Assembly: GCA_016779945.1 (NCBI GenBank)
Contig: JADHMR010000005.1
Location: 1 to 55,915 of the forward strand
DNA length: 55,915 bases
Direction of reading: 5' to 3'
DNA from: Bacteroidia bacterium
Lineage (GTDB): Bacteria > Bacteroidota > Bacteroidia > NS11-12g > UBA9320
Below are positions 1 to 8,475 of this stretch, piece by piece. How positions within the stretch are numbered: the stretch's first letter is position 1; each line of letters starts with the position of its first letter. The position numbers were made by a program, and so were the translations under genes. The notes under the pieces were generated by a model. That model ran no database searches and was not told the DNA's origin. It saw only the letters and a program-made list of their open reading frames with translations.

Positions 1-887
1 ATGATATAGCCTTATTTGGAAGTGCTGAAAAACAATTCACCTCTTTTTTATTGATGAGGGCTGGACTGAGATATGCCTATAATTCAGCTTTTGAAGCTCC
101 GTTGTTATATTCTTTACAAACCAAATTGAATTTAGGTAAATCTCAAATCTTTAAAATTGCATATGGTAGGGGATTTAGAGCACCATCTTTGAAAGAGTTG
201 TACCTAGATTTTAGTGATAGTAGACATGAAGTTTTTGGAAATTCATCGCTAACCTCGGAGTCCTCTCACTCGTTCACTGGAACTTACACCAAATATGCCA
301 AGCGTGGAAGTTTTGAGTCATCAACAAGTGTAGATGTTTTTTATAATGCTATCTCAAACAAAATTGAATTGATAGTTACTGGACCTATCCAAGCTCAATA
401 CGGAAACATAGGTATATACAAATCCGTAGGTGGAGGAGTTAGTCAAAATATATCATATGATAATTTTAAAGTTAATCTCTCATTTAATTATACGGGCATC
501 TATAATGGGGTAGATGTTTCTAAAAATGATTTCTTTTTCTCACCTCAATTAGCTATAAATCCAAGATATTCTTGGTCAAATATGCAAACAACGTTTAGTT
601 TATTTGTGAATCATTTTGGAGCAGTTAGTCGTGTGTTTTCAGATGAAGATAATTCTAATTTAAATATCCAAGAACAGGACGCCTACACTATGATAGATGG
701 TACAATTCATAAAATATGGGGTGGAAAACGTCTAAAAACAACGATAGGCGTACGTAATATTTTAAGTGTAGTAAATGTAAATGCCAATACAACAAGTGTG
801 GGTGCTCACACACCAAGTACATCCTTTATTTCTATTAGTCCAGGGAGGACCTATTTTATGACCATACGATATGAACTATTCAAATAA
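1..887 (+). CDS. TonB-dependent receptor, C-terminal part (cut by window edge)
   Basis: The reading frame is already open at base 3, so this is the last ~294 residues of a longer outer-membrane receptor; plug and TonB box lie outside the window. The start of the visible part carries GFRAPSLKELY, a motif common in the barrel of TonB-dependent siderophore and heme receptors. The rest alternates short beta-strand-like stretches and ends in an aromatic-rich strand (YELFK), as expected for a BAM-inserted barrel. The next gene starts inside its last codons (ATG at 871) and encodes a HmuY-like protein, which suggests a heme or iron-tetrapyrrole substrate. The substrate is inference; the receptor family is well supported. 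Confidence 0.85.
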   Translation, partial: DIALFGSAEKQFTSFLLMRAGLRYAYNSAFEAPLLYSLQTKLNLGKSQIFKIAYGRGFRAPSLKELYLDFSDSRHEVFGNSSLTSESSHSFTGTYTKYAKRGSFESSTSVDVFYNAISNKIELIVTGPIQAQYGNIGIYKSVGGGVSQNISYDNFKVNLSFNYTGIYNGVDVSKNDFFFSPQLAINPRYSWSNMQTTFSLFVNHFGAVSRVFSDEDNSNLNIQEQDAYTMIDGTIHKIWGGKRLKTTIGVRNILSVVNVNANTTSVGAHTPSTSFISISPGRTYFMTIRYELFK

Positions 888-1791
888 AATTCTCTTATTT
901 TTTGTAATTACAATCGTTTCTTGTTTTCCGAAAGAAGAAAAAGTTGAACCAAGTCCAAGAATTTACCAGTCTGTTTCTGTTGATGCAGGTCCAACAAAAA
1001 ATGACGTACTATTTTATTCCCTAGATGCTGGCCGGATAGTAGCTAAAGCCAGTCCTATGGAATGGGATTTATACATTGATAACGAGGTAATTCGTATCAA
1101 TTATTTCAGAAGTATGAGTGTTGCCAAAACATCAAAAAACTGGGAAGAGATTAACGATACCTTAGGATTGTCATTTTCTTTTCTTACCGATCAGATTAGT
1201 GATACTTTATCTCAATGGGAATTATCTGAAAATCAAATTTATGTTTTAAATATGGGATTGGATAATGAGTATGAGCCATTGGGATTTATGGTATTCCAAG
1301 CGAGTAGAACCTCCGATGGTGTCATTTTAAAATATAGAGATTTAGTTGGAACAAATGAGTGGACTAATCAAATTTCTGAAGACTATTTTTATTATCACTT
1401 AAAAAATGAGCAACGTTTGAATTTACCTAATGATAAAGAATATGATATTGCATTGGGCAAATACACAGACTACATTACGGTAGATGATATTTCACAAGAT
1501 TACACAATCTATGGTGCTATCGTTGGAAATGCTTCGGCTTATCTCTTGGATGATGATTTTGAAACGATTAATGCAAATGATTTTGATGTAAATCAATTAT
1601 CAAATAGAAAGGATATAATTGGTTGGGATTGGAAACGTTTTAATCTTGAAAAAAATGCGTATGAAATTCTACCTAAGATGACCTATATGATTTCAACAAA
1701 TTCAGATTATTTGTGCAAACTCCGATTTGTTGACTACTTGAATGATCAAGGAATTTCAGGTCATCCTACTTTTGAGTACGAAATACTTTAG
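871..1791 (+). CDS. HmuY family heme-binding-type lipoprotein
   Basis: A 306-residue protein with a lipoprotein signal (short hydrophobic stretch, then VSCFPKEE; lipobox Cys about residue 18). The body fits the HmuY family: an early FYSLDAG segment, a WDLYIDNEVIRIN strand, and a C-terminal KLRFVDYLNDQG...GHPTFEYE block near residues 283-304, the hallmark of the family. HmuY proteins capture heme at the cell surface and pass it to a TonB receptor. The start overlaps the receptor stop by 17 nt, so the two are translationally coupled. Heme as the ligand is inferred from the family; axial ligands cannot be assigned by eye. Confidence 0.8.
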   Translation: MNYSNKILLFFVITIVSCFPKEEKVEPSPRIYQSVSVDAGPTKNDVLFYSLDAGRIVAKASPMEWDLYIDNEVIRINYFRSMSVAKTSKNWEEINDTLGLSFSFLTDQISDTLSQWELSENQIYVLNMGLDNEYEPLGFMVFQASRTSDGVILKYRDLVGTNEWTNQISEDYFYYHLKNEQRLNLPNDKEYDIALGKYTDYITVDDISQDYTIYGAIVGNASAYLLDDDFETINANDFDVNQLSNRKDIIGWDWKRFNLEKNAYEILPKMTYMISTNSDYLCKLRFVDYLNDQGISGHPTFEYEIL

Positions 1792-1898
1792 TCACTTTTT
1801 AGTGATAATGTAAAAGTATTGTCAGAATATTTCAATGGTTTTGCCTTTTGGCTGACTATGACTAAAGTTGCAATGAATTAACTCTAAATACTCTAAAT

Positions 1899-2684
1899 AT
1901 GAAAAAATTTATTCAGCAAATTGCTATATTCTCTATTCTATCACTTACTATCCTGAATATTTTTGGATGCAAAGATGATGACGTCACGCCCAACAACTCA
2001 GGAACTGTAGATACAGCATTTGTAGCTACAATTACGTTTCTCTCTTTGGATAGTGTAGTGATCACTGCCGATCACTATCATACTAACAATGCTAATCCTA
2101 TTATAGTACTATGTCATCAGGCAGGTTGGAGTAGGGGAGAGTATCTTGAAATTGCTCCTCAGTTAAATGAATTAGGATATAATGTGCTTGCAATTGATCA
2201 AAGGTCTGGACAAGCCATTAATGGAGTTACAAATAAAACTGTTGGGTCAGCAGTAACTATGGGCAAAAATTACCAATTTATTGACGTAAAACTCGATATA
2301 AATGCAGCTTTAGATTGGTCAAAAAATAGATACAATAGAAATGTAATTTTGTGGGGTAGTTCATATTCTGCTAGTCTTTCTCTTATGATTGCAGCTGAGC
2401 GAGACGACATTGATAAAGTAATAGCATTTAGTCCAGGCGAGCATATACCTGGCGTTAGTGTGCAAGGAAATATTTCAGGGATTAAAGCACCGGCATTTTT
2501 AACTTCATCCAAACAAGAACGAATTCAAACTGAAAAATTATTTGATGTCATTTCAAATTCAGACTATAGAAAACAATATGTGCCTAAATGGGGTGAAGGA
2601 CAACATGGTAGTCGAAATCTTTGGTCTAGTACACCAAACAATGAAGAGTATTGGACTGCTGTCAAGAACTTTTTAAATTATTAA
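1899..2684 (+). CDS. alpha/beta hydrolase lipoprotein (dienelactone-hydrolase-like)
   Basis: A 261-residue protein beginning with a lipoprotein signal (ILNIFGCKDDD, Cys at residue 24). After it come alpha/beta-hydrolase hallmarks: VLCHQAGWSRGEY near residues 70-82 (oxyanion region), LAIDQRSG, a nucleophile elbow GSSYSA near residue 151, and a late QHGSRN that supplies a plausible catalytic His. The acid residue is not obvious. It is probably a periplasmic or outer-membrane-anchored esterase or hydrolase of unknown substrate. It sits 107 nt behind the HmuY gene, so it may be a separate unit. A perfect 20-bp AT-rich palindrome overlaps its stop codon. Confidence 0.75.
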   Translation: MKKFIQQIAIFSILSLTILNIFGCKDDDVTPNNSGTVDTAFVATITFLSLDSVVITADHYHTNNANPIIVLCHQAGWSRGEYLEIAPQLNELGYNVLAIDQRSGQAINGVTNKTVGSAVTMGKNYQFIDVKLDINAALDWSKNRYNRNVILWGSSYSASLSLMIAAERDDIDKVIAFSPGEHIPGVSVQGNISGIKAPAFLTSSKQERIQTEKLFDVISNSDYRKQYVPKWGEGQHGSRNLWSSTPNNEEYWTAVKNFLNY

Positions 2685-2772
2685 AATAAGCTTATTTTAA
2701 AATGTCATTTTTAGATATGCTTTTTTTGACTTTTAGCATCATCTTTAGATGAATATTGATTAATATTGAACA

Positions 2773-3874
2773 ATGAAAATTTATGGATTAATTGGTGTTT
2801 GTATACTTGTTTGGGGCTGCACAAAACAGGGTAGCCAGAATACAGAAGGAGAATAATCCCCAAAAAATTACTGAAGATACACTCGTCTATGAAGGCGAAA
2901 AACACCTCAAAAATATTCGACAACTTACATTTGGAGGTGACAATGCTGAGGCCTATTTCAGTTTTGATGGCTCAAAGCTTGTTTTTCAAGCAAAAAACCC
3001 AGCGTGGAATGCACCTTGTGATCAAATATATGTTACTCGTACCAATCAATCGTGGAAAGATTCAATTCCACCTCTAGTTAGTACAGGTAATGGAAGAACT
3101 ACCTGCAGTTACTTCATGCCTGGTGATTCTACCATAATTTATGCAAGCACTCATGAAGGAAATATAAATTGCCCTCCAGACCCTCCACGAGGAGCTAAAT
3201 ATGTCTGGCCTATTTATAGTGATTTTGAAATATATTCAGCTGATTTAGAAGGCAATATTATCCAAAAATTAACGGATCGAGAAGGCTATGATGCCGAAGC
3301 GACCGTTTCACCATCAGGAGATAAAATTGTATTTATAAGTACTCGCTCAGGTGATTTAGAATTATACACGATGAATATTGATGGGTCAGACATACGACAA
3401 GTAACCAACGAGTTGGGTTATGATGGTGGAGCTTTTTTCTCACCCGATGGCACTAAATTGATTTTTAGATCATCTCGTCCAAAGACGGAAAAGGAAATTA
3501 AAGAATATAAAGATTTATTGGCTCAAAACTTGGTTCAACCAATTAATATGGAGCTTTATGTCTGTAATGTAGACGGTTCAGATTTAAAAAAAATTACAGA
3601 CCTAGGAAGTGCAAATTGGGCTCCTTTTTTTCATCCAAGTGGTCAAAAAATTATCTTTTGTAGCAACCACCATAGCTTAAAGGGTGGGAGGCCCCAATTT
3701 AATTTATTTATGATTAATTTAGATGGAACAGGTTTGGAGCAAATCACATTTGATGGTGTATTTGATAGTTTCCCTATGTTCTCGCCAGATGAAACTCAAT
3801 TGGTTTTTTCCAGTAACCGAAATAATGGAGGTACACGAGAAACCAATCTATTTATTGCTGATTGGGTAGAATAA
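2773..3874 (+). CDS. PD40/TolB-like beta-propeller lipoprotein with apparent frameshift
   Basis: The body (frame of position 2792) holds at least five PD40/WD40-like repeats, seen as FSFDGSKLVF, VSPSGDKIVF, FSPDGTKLIF, FHPSGQKIIF and FSPDETQLVF, typical of TolB-like propellers. That frame has no ATG and no signal peptide at its beginning. In another frame, ATG 2773 encodes a clean lipoprotein signal (MKIYGLIGVCILVWGC, Cys codon 2818) that hits a TAA at 2854-2856. Removing one base near 2848 joins the two reads as ...NTE-ENNPQK..., so the natural protein is probably one lipoprotein of about 366 residues. A near-consensus promoter box TAATATTG (2761-2768) lies 4 nt before ATG 2773 and supports that start. 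Either a real frameshift or a sequence error; function unknown. Confidence 0.7.
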
Positions 3875-4378
3875 CTACTTCATTAATTTCGACCTGTAAA
3901 CGGAATCTTGAATGTGAATTACTTTTTTAACCTCATTCATATTTTCGTTAGGTATTGCCAGTGATAAAACGTATTGCTTGAGTTTCCATTCCTGATTTTT
4001 AAATACTAAAATGCCAGAACCTCTGCAAGTACCCATATGTGTTTCCAAAATTTCATAAAACCAAGCTGTATTATTACCATTAATTGTTAACGCTCGGTCA
4101 AGTGATTTAAAATTCCAGGTTCTCTTTTGTTCAAAATAAGGTTTACAGAACGATCTAAATTCATCTTTACTCCATTTTTCAGTTGCATCAGTTCCGATGT
4201 AAATGCAGTCATGATCCATAAAATCTACGTATTCTTTTAGGTTTGCTGACGCAGCATTTTGATGCCATTGATTTATTAGTTGATTAATGGTATGTTTTTG
4301 ATGGACTAATTTTTCATTTTGGGGTGTATTTGAACATCCCCACGACACCAACATAAATAAAAATATGGAATATTTCAT
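3875..4378 (-). CDS. SnoaL-like/DUF4440 (NTF2 fold) lipoprotein
   Basis: About 167 residues from ATG 4378, chosen over an upstream GTG at 4393 because it begins directly with a lipoprotein signal (MKYSIFLFMLVSWGC). The body looks like a secreted NTF2-fold protein: INQLINQWHQNAA, FMDHDCIYIGTD, a WSKDEF helix and strands ending KLKQYVLSLAIPNE. Such DUF4440/SnoaL-type proteins often have no known catalytic role in Bacteroidota. Its stop codon abuts the stop of the convergent propeller gene with no spacer. Confidence 0.65.
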   Translation of the reverse strand: MKYSIFLFMLVSWGCSNTPQNEKLVHQKHTINQLINQWHQNAASANLKEYVDFMDHDCIYIGTDATEKWSKDEFRSFCKPYFEQKRTWNFKSLDRALTINGNNTAWFYEILETHMGTCRGSGILVFKNQEWKLKQYVLSLAIPNENMNEVKKVIHIQDSVYRSKLMK

Positions 4379-4483
4379 AAGTGCAAAATACACTAGTTTA
4401 ATTAAAATTTACTTGAAGCATATTTTTCATCATAAATGATTAATATTTAGCCTATAATTGCCAAAGTAACTACTAATATTTGC

Positions 4484-5055
4484 ATGCAAGAATTACTTAA
4501 TTTTTTATCAAATCCATGGCCGTGGTATGTCTCTGGTCCTTTGATTGGTTTAATGATCCCAACTTTGTTATTAGTCATTAACAAAAATTTTGGTGTCTCA
4601 AGTTCATACAAACATATGTGTGCTGCTTTTGGCTTAAAAAAAATTAGTTTTTTTGATTATAACTGGAAGGATTATTCTTGGAGTTTATTTTTTGTATTGG
4701 GAATTTTCATAAGTGGTATCATAGTTGCGTTTTTCATACCCAATCCGAACAATATTGATCTATCAGAAAATTTCATTGTCTGGCTACAAGAACATGGTTT
4801 GAATAATGCCAATGGTTTTCTACCTCAGGAAATTTTTTGCTTTGAGCAATTAAGTTCGTTAAGAACATTAATCATTTTAATAGGGGGGGATTTTTAATTG
4901 GTTTTGGTTCAAGATACGCTGGAGGGTGTACTTCTGGGCACGCCATAATGGGGCTAAGTCAATTGAGTTTAGGTTCACTTATTGCAGTGATTGGTTTTTT
5001 CATAGGAGGTCTAATTGTTAGTTGGTTTATTTTACCTTTAGTTTTATCATTATGA
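4484..5055 (+). pseudogene. YeeE/YedE (TsuA-like) sulfur-compound transporter, frameshifted at a G7 run
   Basis: The 5' part (4484-4897) encodes 137 residues with several membrane segments. It reads through seven G (4883-4889) into a premature TAA at 4895-4897. In the +1 frame the sequence continues without a break as GFLIGFGSRYAGGCTSGHAIMGLSQL... to a TGA at 5053-5055. The GGCTSGHAIMG segment is the conserved Cys motif of the YeeE/YedE family (thiosulfate-type transport). One extra G would restore a protein of about 190 residues. The next gene starts at 5052, overlapping the restored stop (ATGA), which argues that the downstream frame is the natural one. Possible explanations are loss of function, slippage-based switching, or a homopolymer error. 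Confidence 0.75.
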
Positions 5056-5465
5056 GAAGTATAAAAGCATTATCTATCGGATTATTATTTGGAATTATTT
5101 TGATCAAATCTGAGGCTGTATATTGGTTTAGAATACAAGAGATGTTTCATTTTGAAAGTTTCCATATGTATGGTATAATCGGTAGTGCCGTTTTAACAGG
5201 TGCAATTTCATTGATTGTTATAAAAAAGATGAATATCCGCTCATTTAACGGAGAAAAGATTGATCTTCAATCCAAACCTTTATCCATATATAGTAATTTT
5301 ATAGGGGGTATTCTATTTGGTTTTGGATGGGCATTATTAGGAGCTTGTCCTGGCCCTCTTTATGGATTACTTGGACTTGGTTATAGTGTAATAATCATTC
5401 CTATTTGTTCTGCAATACTCGGCGTTATTTGTTATGCTTTGTTAAAAGGTAAATTGCCAAATTAG
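5052..5465 (+). CDS. YeeE/YedE family protein, second half (DUF6691-like)
   Basis: A 137-residue membrane protein starting at ATG 5052, overlapping the end of the preceding YeeE/YedE frame by 4 nt. It begins with a hydrophobic helix (LSIGLLFGIILI) and has about four membrane segments. Near residue 107 it carries GACPGPLYGLLGLG, the second conserved Cys motif of this split transporter type. In Bacteroidota the two halves are commonly encoded side by side and are thought to act together in uptake of sulfur compounds such as thiosulfate. A cysteine desulfurase gene follows convergently at 5517, a loose sulfur-metabolism link. Confidence 0.75.
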   Translation: MRSIKALSIGLLFGIILIKSEAVYWFRIQEMFHFESFHMYGIIGSAVLTGAISLIVIKKMNIRSFNGEKIDLQSKPLSIYSNFIGGILFGFGWALLGACPGPLYGLLGLGYSVIIIPICSAILGVICYALLKGKLPN

Positions 5466-5516
5466 TGGAAGACTACCTTTATAAAGGCTTAGATTTCAAA
5501 TAAATAATTGAAATTT

Positions 5517-6641
5517 TTAAATTAAACTTTTAAGCTTGTTTATAGCGTAGTCAACCTCTTTTTTGGTAGTATATTTACTAAACGAGAATCGAACTACTGA
5601 ACGGTTATCGGGATGTTTAATCCCTTTTAGCACATGACTAGATCCGATTGCACCGCTATTGCATGCAGAGCCACCACTCACATATACGCCATTAATATCA
5701 AGTTGAAAAAGTAGAGTTGATGATTTTTCAGAGGGCGGTAGTGACACGTTCAGTACAGTGTAAAGTCCTCCTTCAGGAGTAATATCTCCATTGAAACATG
5801 TACCAACAATTTTTTCTTCTAACTGATTAATGAAGTAAGTTTTAATAGCTTGCACGGATCTAATTTTGTCTTGTATCCCATTATTAGCAATCTCCAAAGC
5901 TTTAGCAAGTCCTACTATTCCTGTAACATTTTCTGTTCCTGCTCGCATTGAACTTTCTTGTCCACCACCAGTTACTATAGGTCTAATTTTGAGTGATTTA
6001 TTTTTATACATAAAGCCTACACCCTTGGGTCCATGAAATTTATGTGCAGAGCAAGTTATGAAGTCCACATCCCAATTGGATAAATCTATAGGATAATGAC
6101 CGATAGTTTGAACGGTATCGCTATGGAAGTAACATTGGTTTTCTCGAGCTATTTTACTGATTGCCTTCACATCGTTCAATGAACCAATTTCATTATTGGC
6201 ATGCATTAAGCTAATTAGGCTTCCAGGGTGTTTTTTAGTAAGTACTTCGAGGTCTTTTAGGTCCGCTTTACCATAAATATCAAGCTTTACATAACTAACG
6301 TTTAATGATTCTTTACTTTCAAGAGATTTGGCCGTATCTAATACAGCTTTATGTTCTATTTCGCTAGTAATGATGTGGGTAACCCCTAAATCATTGACAG
6401 CACATCGAAGAGCCATATTATCTGCTTCAGTACCACTTCCAGTAAATATAATTTCAGAACTATTGCAACGAAGCATTTTTGCTATATTTTTTCGTGCCAA
6501 TTCAACGGCAGCTTTAGCTTGCCTTCCTTTGCTGTGAATTGCAGAGGGGTTTCCAAAGATGTTTCTCATAGTATCGGCCATTTCGTCAATGACCTGAGTA
6601 TCCATAATTGTAGTTGCTGCGTTATCGAAATAGACTTGCAT
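5517..6641 (-). CDS. cysteine desulfurase (NifS/IscS type, class V aminotransferase fold)
   Basis: A 374-residue PLP enzyme that releases sulfur from cysteine as an enzyme persulfide for Fe-S clusters, tRNA thiolation or cofactors. Visible markers: YFDNAATT at the N-terminus, GTEADN near residue 71, HANNEIG near 147, SAHKFHGPKG with the PLP Lys at about 201, RAGTENV near 233, and SGGSACNSG with the catalytic Cys at about 327. The length is normal. It has no SUF or ISC scaffold neighbours here, so its exact acceptor is unknown and no specific symbol is given. A near-consensus TTTATTTG box lies about 8 nt before the ATG. Confidence 0.9.
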   Translation of the reverse strand: MQVYFDNAATTIMDTQVIDEMADTMRNIFGNPSAIHSKGRQAKAAVELARKNIAKMLRCNSSEIIFTGSGTEADNMALRCAVNDLGVTHIITSEIEHKAVLDTAKSLESKESLNVSYVKLDIYGKADLKDLEVLTKKHPGSLISLMHANNEIGSLNDVKAISKIARENQCYFHSDTVQTIGHYPIDLSNWDVDFITCSAHKFHGPKGVGFMYKNKSLKIRPIVTGGGQESSMRAGTENVTGIVGLAKALEIANNGIQDKIRSVQAIKTYFINQLEEKIVGTCFNGDITPEGGLYTVLNVSLPPSEKSSTLLFQLDINGVYVSGGSACNSGAIGSSHVLKGIKHPDNRSVVRFSFSKYTTKKEVDYAINKLKSLI

Positions 6642-6672
6642 TACAATTGCAAATAAACAAATTTTAAAATAA

Positions 6673-7548
6673 TCATATGTATTTGTAGCCTATTAATTTG
6701 TAGCAGAGTTGAGCCATAGCGTAGGCAGTCGTATCATCGTTAGAGGGAGGATTTAACTCAACAATATCAAAACCTTTAACATCGCATTTTTCGAATACTT
6801 TTTTAAGAAATTTTAGGGTTGGATACCATTGTAGTCCTCCAGGTTCTGGAGTACCCACACTTGGGCAAACGCTAGGGTCAAAAGCATCTGTATCAATAGT
6901 GATGTAAAGATTTTTAGGGAGTTTCTCTATTACTTGGTCCATCCATTGGTCATTGTCCCAGATTTGGTGATTATACCATGTGTGAATATTTGGAGAATTG
7001 TTAATTAAATCTCGTTCTTCTGAGCACTGTGCTCGTATCCCAACTTGGAAAATTTCAGGGTTTAGTTCATGTATCCTTGCCATTACGCATGCGTGCGACC
7101 ATCGGTTGTCCTCATATTCATCTCTCAAATCACTATGTGCATCCAATTGAAGAATTCCGATATCGTTCCATTTTTGTTGAAAAGCCTTAAAAATTCCATA
7201 TGTCACCGTATGCTCTGCACCTAAGCTGACTAATAACTTTTTTGCATCCAAATGCTTTGCTGTTTCAGCTTGGATGTAATCCATGGCTTTTTCATTAATT
7301 CTATTATTGAAATCTAAGGGTTTAGTGCATGCAATTCCACATTTTTTGTAGGATTCAGTATTGAGTTCAATGTCATAATATTCTACAAAATGAGAATTTT
7401 GAATAATAGCACTCGGTCCATTTGAAGAACCTTTTTTAAACGATGATGTGTGTTCGTATGGAAGCTGCTGAATAATGCATGATGATGATTCATAATCAAA
7501 CCATTTAGGGTCTGTAATGCCAAGAAAATTCGGTTTGTTGTCAACCAT
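6673..7548 (-). CDS. agmatinase/arginase-family ureohydrolase
   Basis: A 291-residue ureohydrolase-fold protein. The Mn-site motifs are present: LGAEHTVTYG (usually GGDHS) near residue 108, LQLDAHSDLRDEY near 134, and TIDTDAFDPSVCPSVGTPEPGG near 217. The metal-binding His and Asp residues of these motifs are kept, but the first motif has A and E where G and D are usual. The family hydrolyses agmatine, arginine or related guanidino compounds. Agmatinase is the most likely annotation, giving putrescine and urea, but no arginine decarboxylase is in the window. It lies 19 nt downstream of efp on the same strand and is probably cotranscribed with it. Confidence 0.75.
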   Translation of the reverse strand: MVDNKPNFLGITDPKWFDYESSSCIIQQLPYEHTSSFKKGSSNGPSAIIQNSHFVEYYDIELNTESYKKCGIACTKPLDFNNRINEKAMDYIQAETAKHLDAKKLLVSLGAEHTVTYGIFKAFQQKWNDIGILQLDAHSDLRDEYEDNRWSHACVMARIHELNPEIFQVGIRAQCSEERDLINNSPNIHTWYNHQIWDNDQWMDQVIEKLPKNLYITIDTDAFDPSVCPSVGTPEPGGLQWYPTLKFLKKVFEKCDVKGFDIVELNPPSNDDTTAYAMAQLCYKLIGYKYI

Positions 7549-7567
7549 TAGTAGTAAATTATGAGCA

Positions 7568-8128
7568 TTATTTTGCTCGTTCTACATATTCACCTGTACG
7601 GGTATCTACCTTTATTTTTTCGCCAGATTCTACAAATAATGGTACATTAACTACTGCTCCAGTTTCGAGTGTAGCTGGTTTAAGTGGATTATTTGCGGTA
7701 TCTCCTTTTACTCCTGGTTCGCTATATGTGATTTCGAGAACTACATGATTGGGTGCATCGGCCATGATTGGATTTCCATCATCAAAATATACGTTAAGTA
7801 TCATCTCTTCTTTGATAAATTTCATTTGGTCACCCAACATAGATTCAGCAACAGCAACCTGCTCATAAGTTTCGGTATTCATTAGCATAAGATTTGTACC
7901 ATCTTTATAAAGATACTGCATCTCAATTTGGTCTATTCGAACGTCGTCGATGGTTTCTCCACTTCTGAATCGATTTTCGATGGACTTGCCGGTGATTGCA
8001 TTTTTCATTTTTACTTGATAAAATGCACCGCCTTTTCCTGGCATGGTGTGCTGATAGTCGATAACTTGACAAAGTTGTCCATTGTATCTCAAAAACATTC
8101 CGCGGGATAAATCTTGTGTTGTTGCCAT
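7568..8128 (-). CDS. efp: elongation factor P
   Basis: A 186-residue, full-length EF-P that relieves ribosome stalling at polyproline stretches. The N-terminal KOW-like domain carries the modification loop MPGKGGAF, with Lys32 at the tip, where enteric EF-P has Lys34. The OB domains follow (FRSGETIDDVRI, EMQYLYKDG, YVERAK end). No EpmA, EpmB, EarP or other modification gene is seen nearby. The promoter box TATATTTG lies 8 nt before the ATG, so the mRNA may have almost no leader. The gene is divergent from the cobalamin riboswitch and btuB-like operon. Confidence 0.96.
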   Translation of the reverse strand: MATTQDLSRGMFLRYNGQLCQVIDYQHTMPGKGGAFYQVKMKNAITGKSIENRFRSGETIDDVRIDQIEMQYLYKDGTNLMLMNTETYEQVAVAESMLGDQMKFIKEEMILNVYFDDGNPIMADAPNHVVLEITYSEPGVKGDTANNPLKPATLETGAVVNVPLFVESGEKIKVDTRTGEYVERAK

Positions 8129-8136
8129 AAGGTTCG

Positions 8137-8144
8137 CAAATATA
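8137..8144 (-). promoter_or_regulatory. Bacteroidota -7 element for efp
   Basis: On the minus strand this reads TATATTTG, an exact match to TAnnTTTG, ending 8 nt before the efp ATG. No -33 TTG is visible at the usual distance. The spacing implies a very short or absent 5' leader. Confidence 0.55.
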
Positions 8145-8176
8145 TCATATCGTAATTATTTAATGTTTATATGTTG

Positions 8177-8209
8177 TTTGCTTGGTAATGAAAATTACTC
8201 CTATTTTTG
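8177..8209 (+). promoter_or_regulatory. promoter of the cobalamin riboswitch operon
   Basis: TTTG at 8177-8180, then 21 nt, then TATTTTTG at 8202-8209: a complete Bacteroidota -33/-7 promoter. It places the transcription start just before the 5' end of the riboswitch aptamer, as expected. Confidence 0.65.
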
Positions 8210-8211
8210 AA

Positions 8212-8372
8212 GTAGCAAAAAGTTAAGGGAAACGAAGTGAAAACCTTCTACTGTACCCGCAGCTGTGATGTTCTTATGATTTTGCTTATCTATTTCCACT
8301 GTTCAAATATGAATGGGAAGGGCAGCATAATCAGAACTTAGTCAGAAGACCTGCTTGTTGCGACGTTACTAT
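8212..8372 (+). ncRNA. cobalamin (B12) riboswitch
   Basis: The leader shows the conserved core of the cobalamin aptamer in the right order: AAGGGAAACGAAGTGAAAA at about 8225-8243, CTGTACCCGCAGCTGTGA around 8251-8268, a CCACTG / GGGAAGG pair at about 8296-8321, and the B12 box AGTCAGAAGACCTGC at 8340-8354. A small hairpin follows at 8377-8394 (GCTTT/AAAGC) that could be part of the expression platform. It sits between a promoter and a BtuB-like receptor gene, the classical arrangement in which cobalamin binding lowers uptake-gene expression. The 5' and 3' boundaries are approximate. Confidence 0.9.
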
Positions 8373-8475
8373 TAATGCTTTCGGGATGAAAAGCTATAGG
8401 AGCCAGACGAACTATCAGGTCTTTTATATATTTTATTCTCATAGGTATTTATTTTTTAAATTAAAATTAAAACCC

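Noticed and set aside
5470-5490. CCTTTATAAAGG palindrome as a terminator between the YeeE-type gene and the desulfurase gene
   Set aside because: No T run follows on either strand, and 12-bp AT-rich palindromes are common in this DNA.
8386-8475. ATG 8386 as start of the BtuB-like receptor
   Set aside because: It lies inside the hairpin after the riboswitch and would place 30 polar and aromatic residues before a clean signal peptide that starts at ATG 8476.
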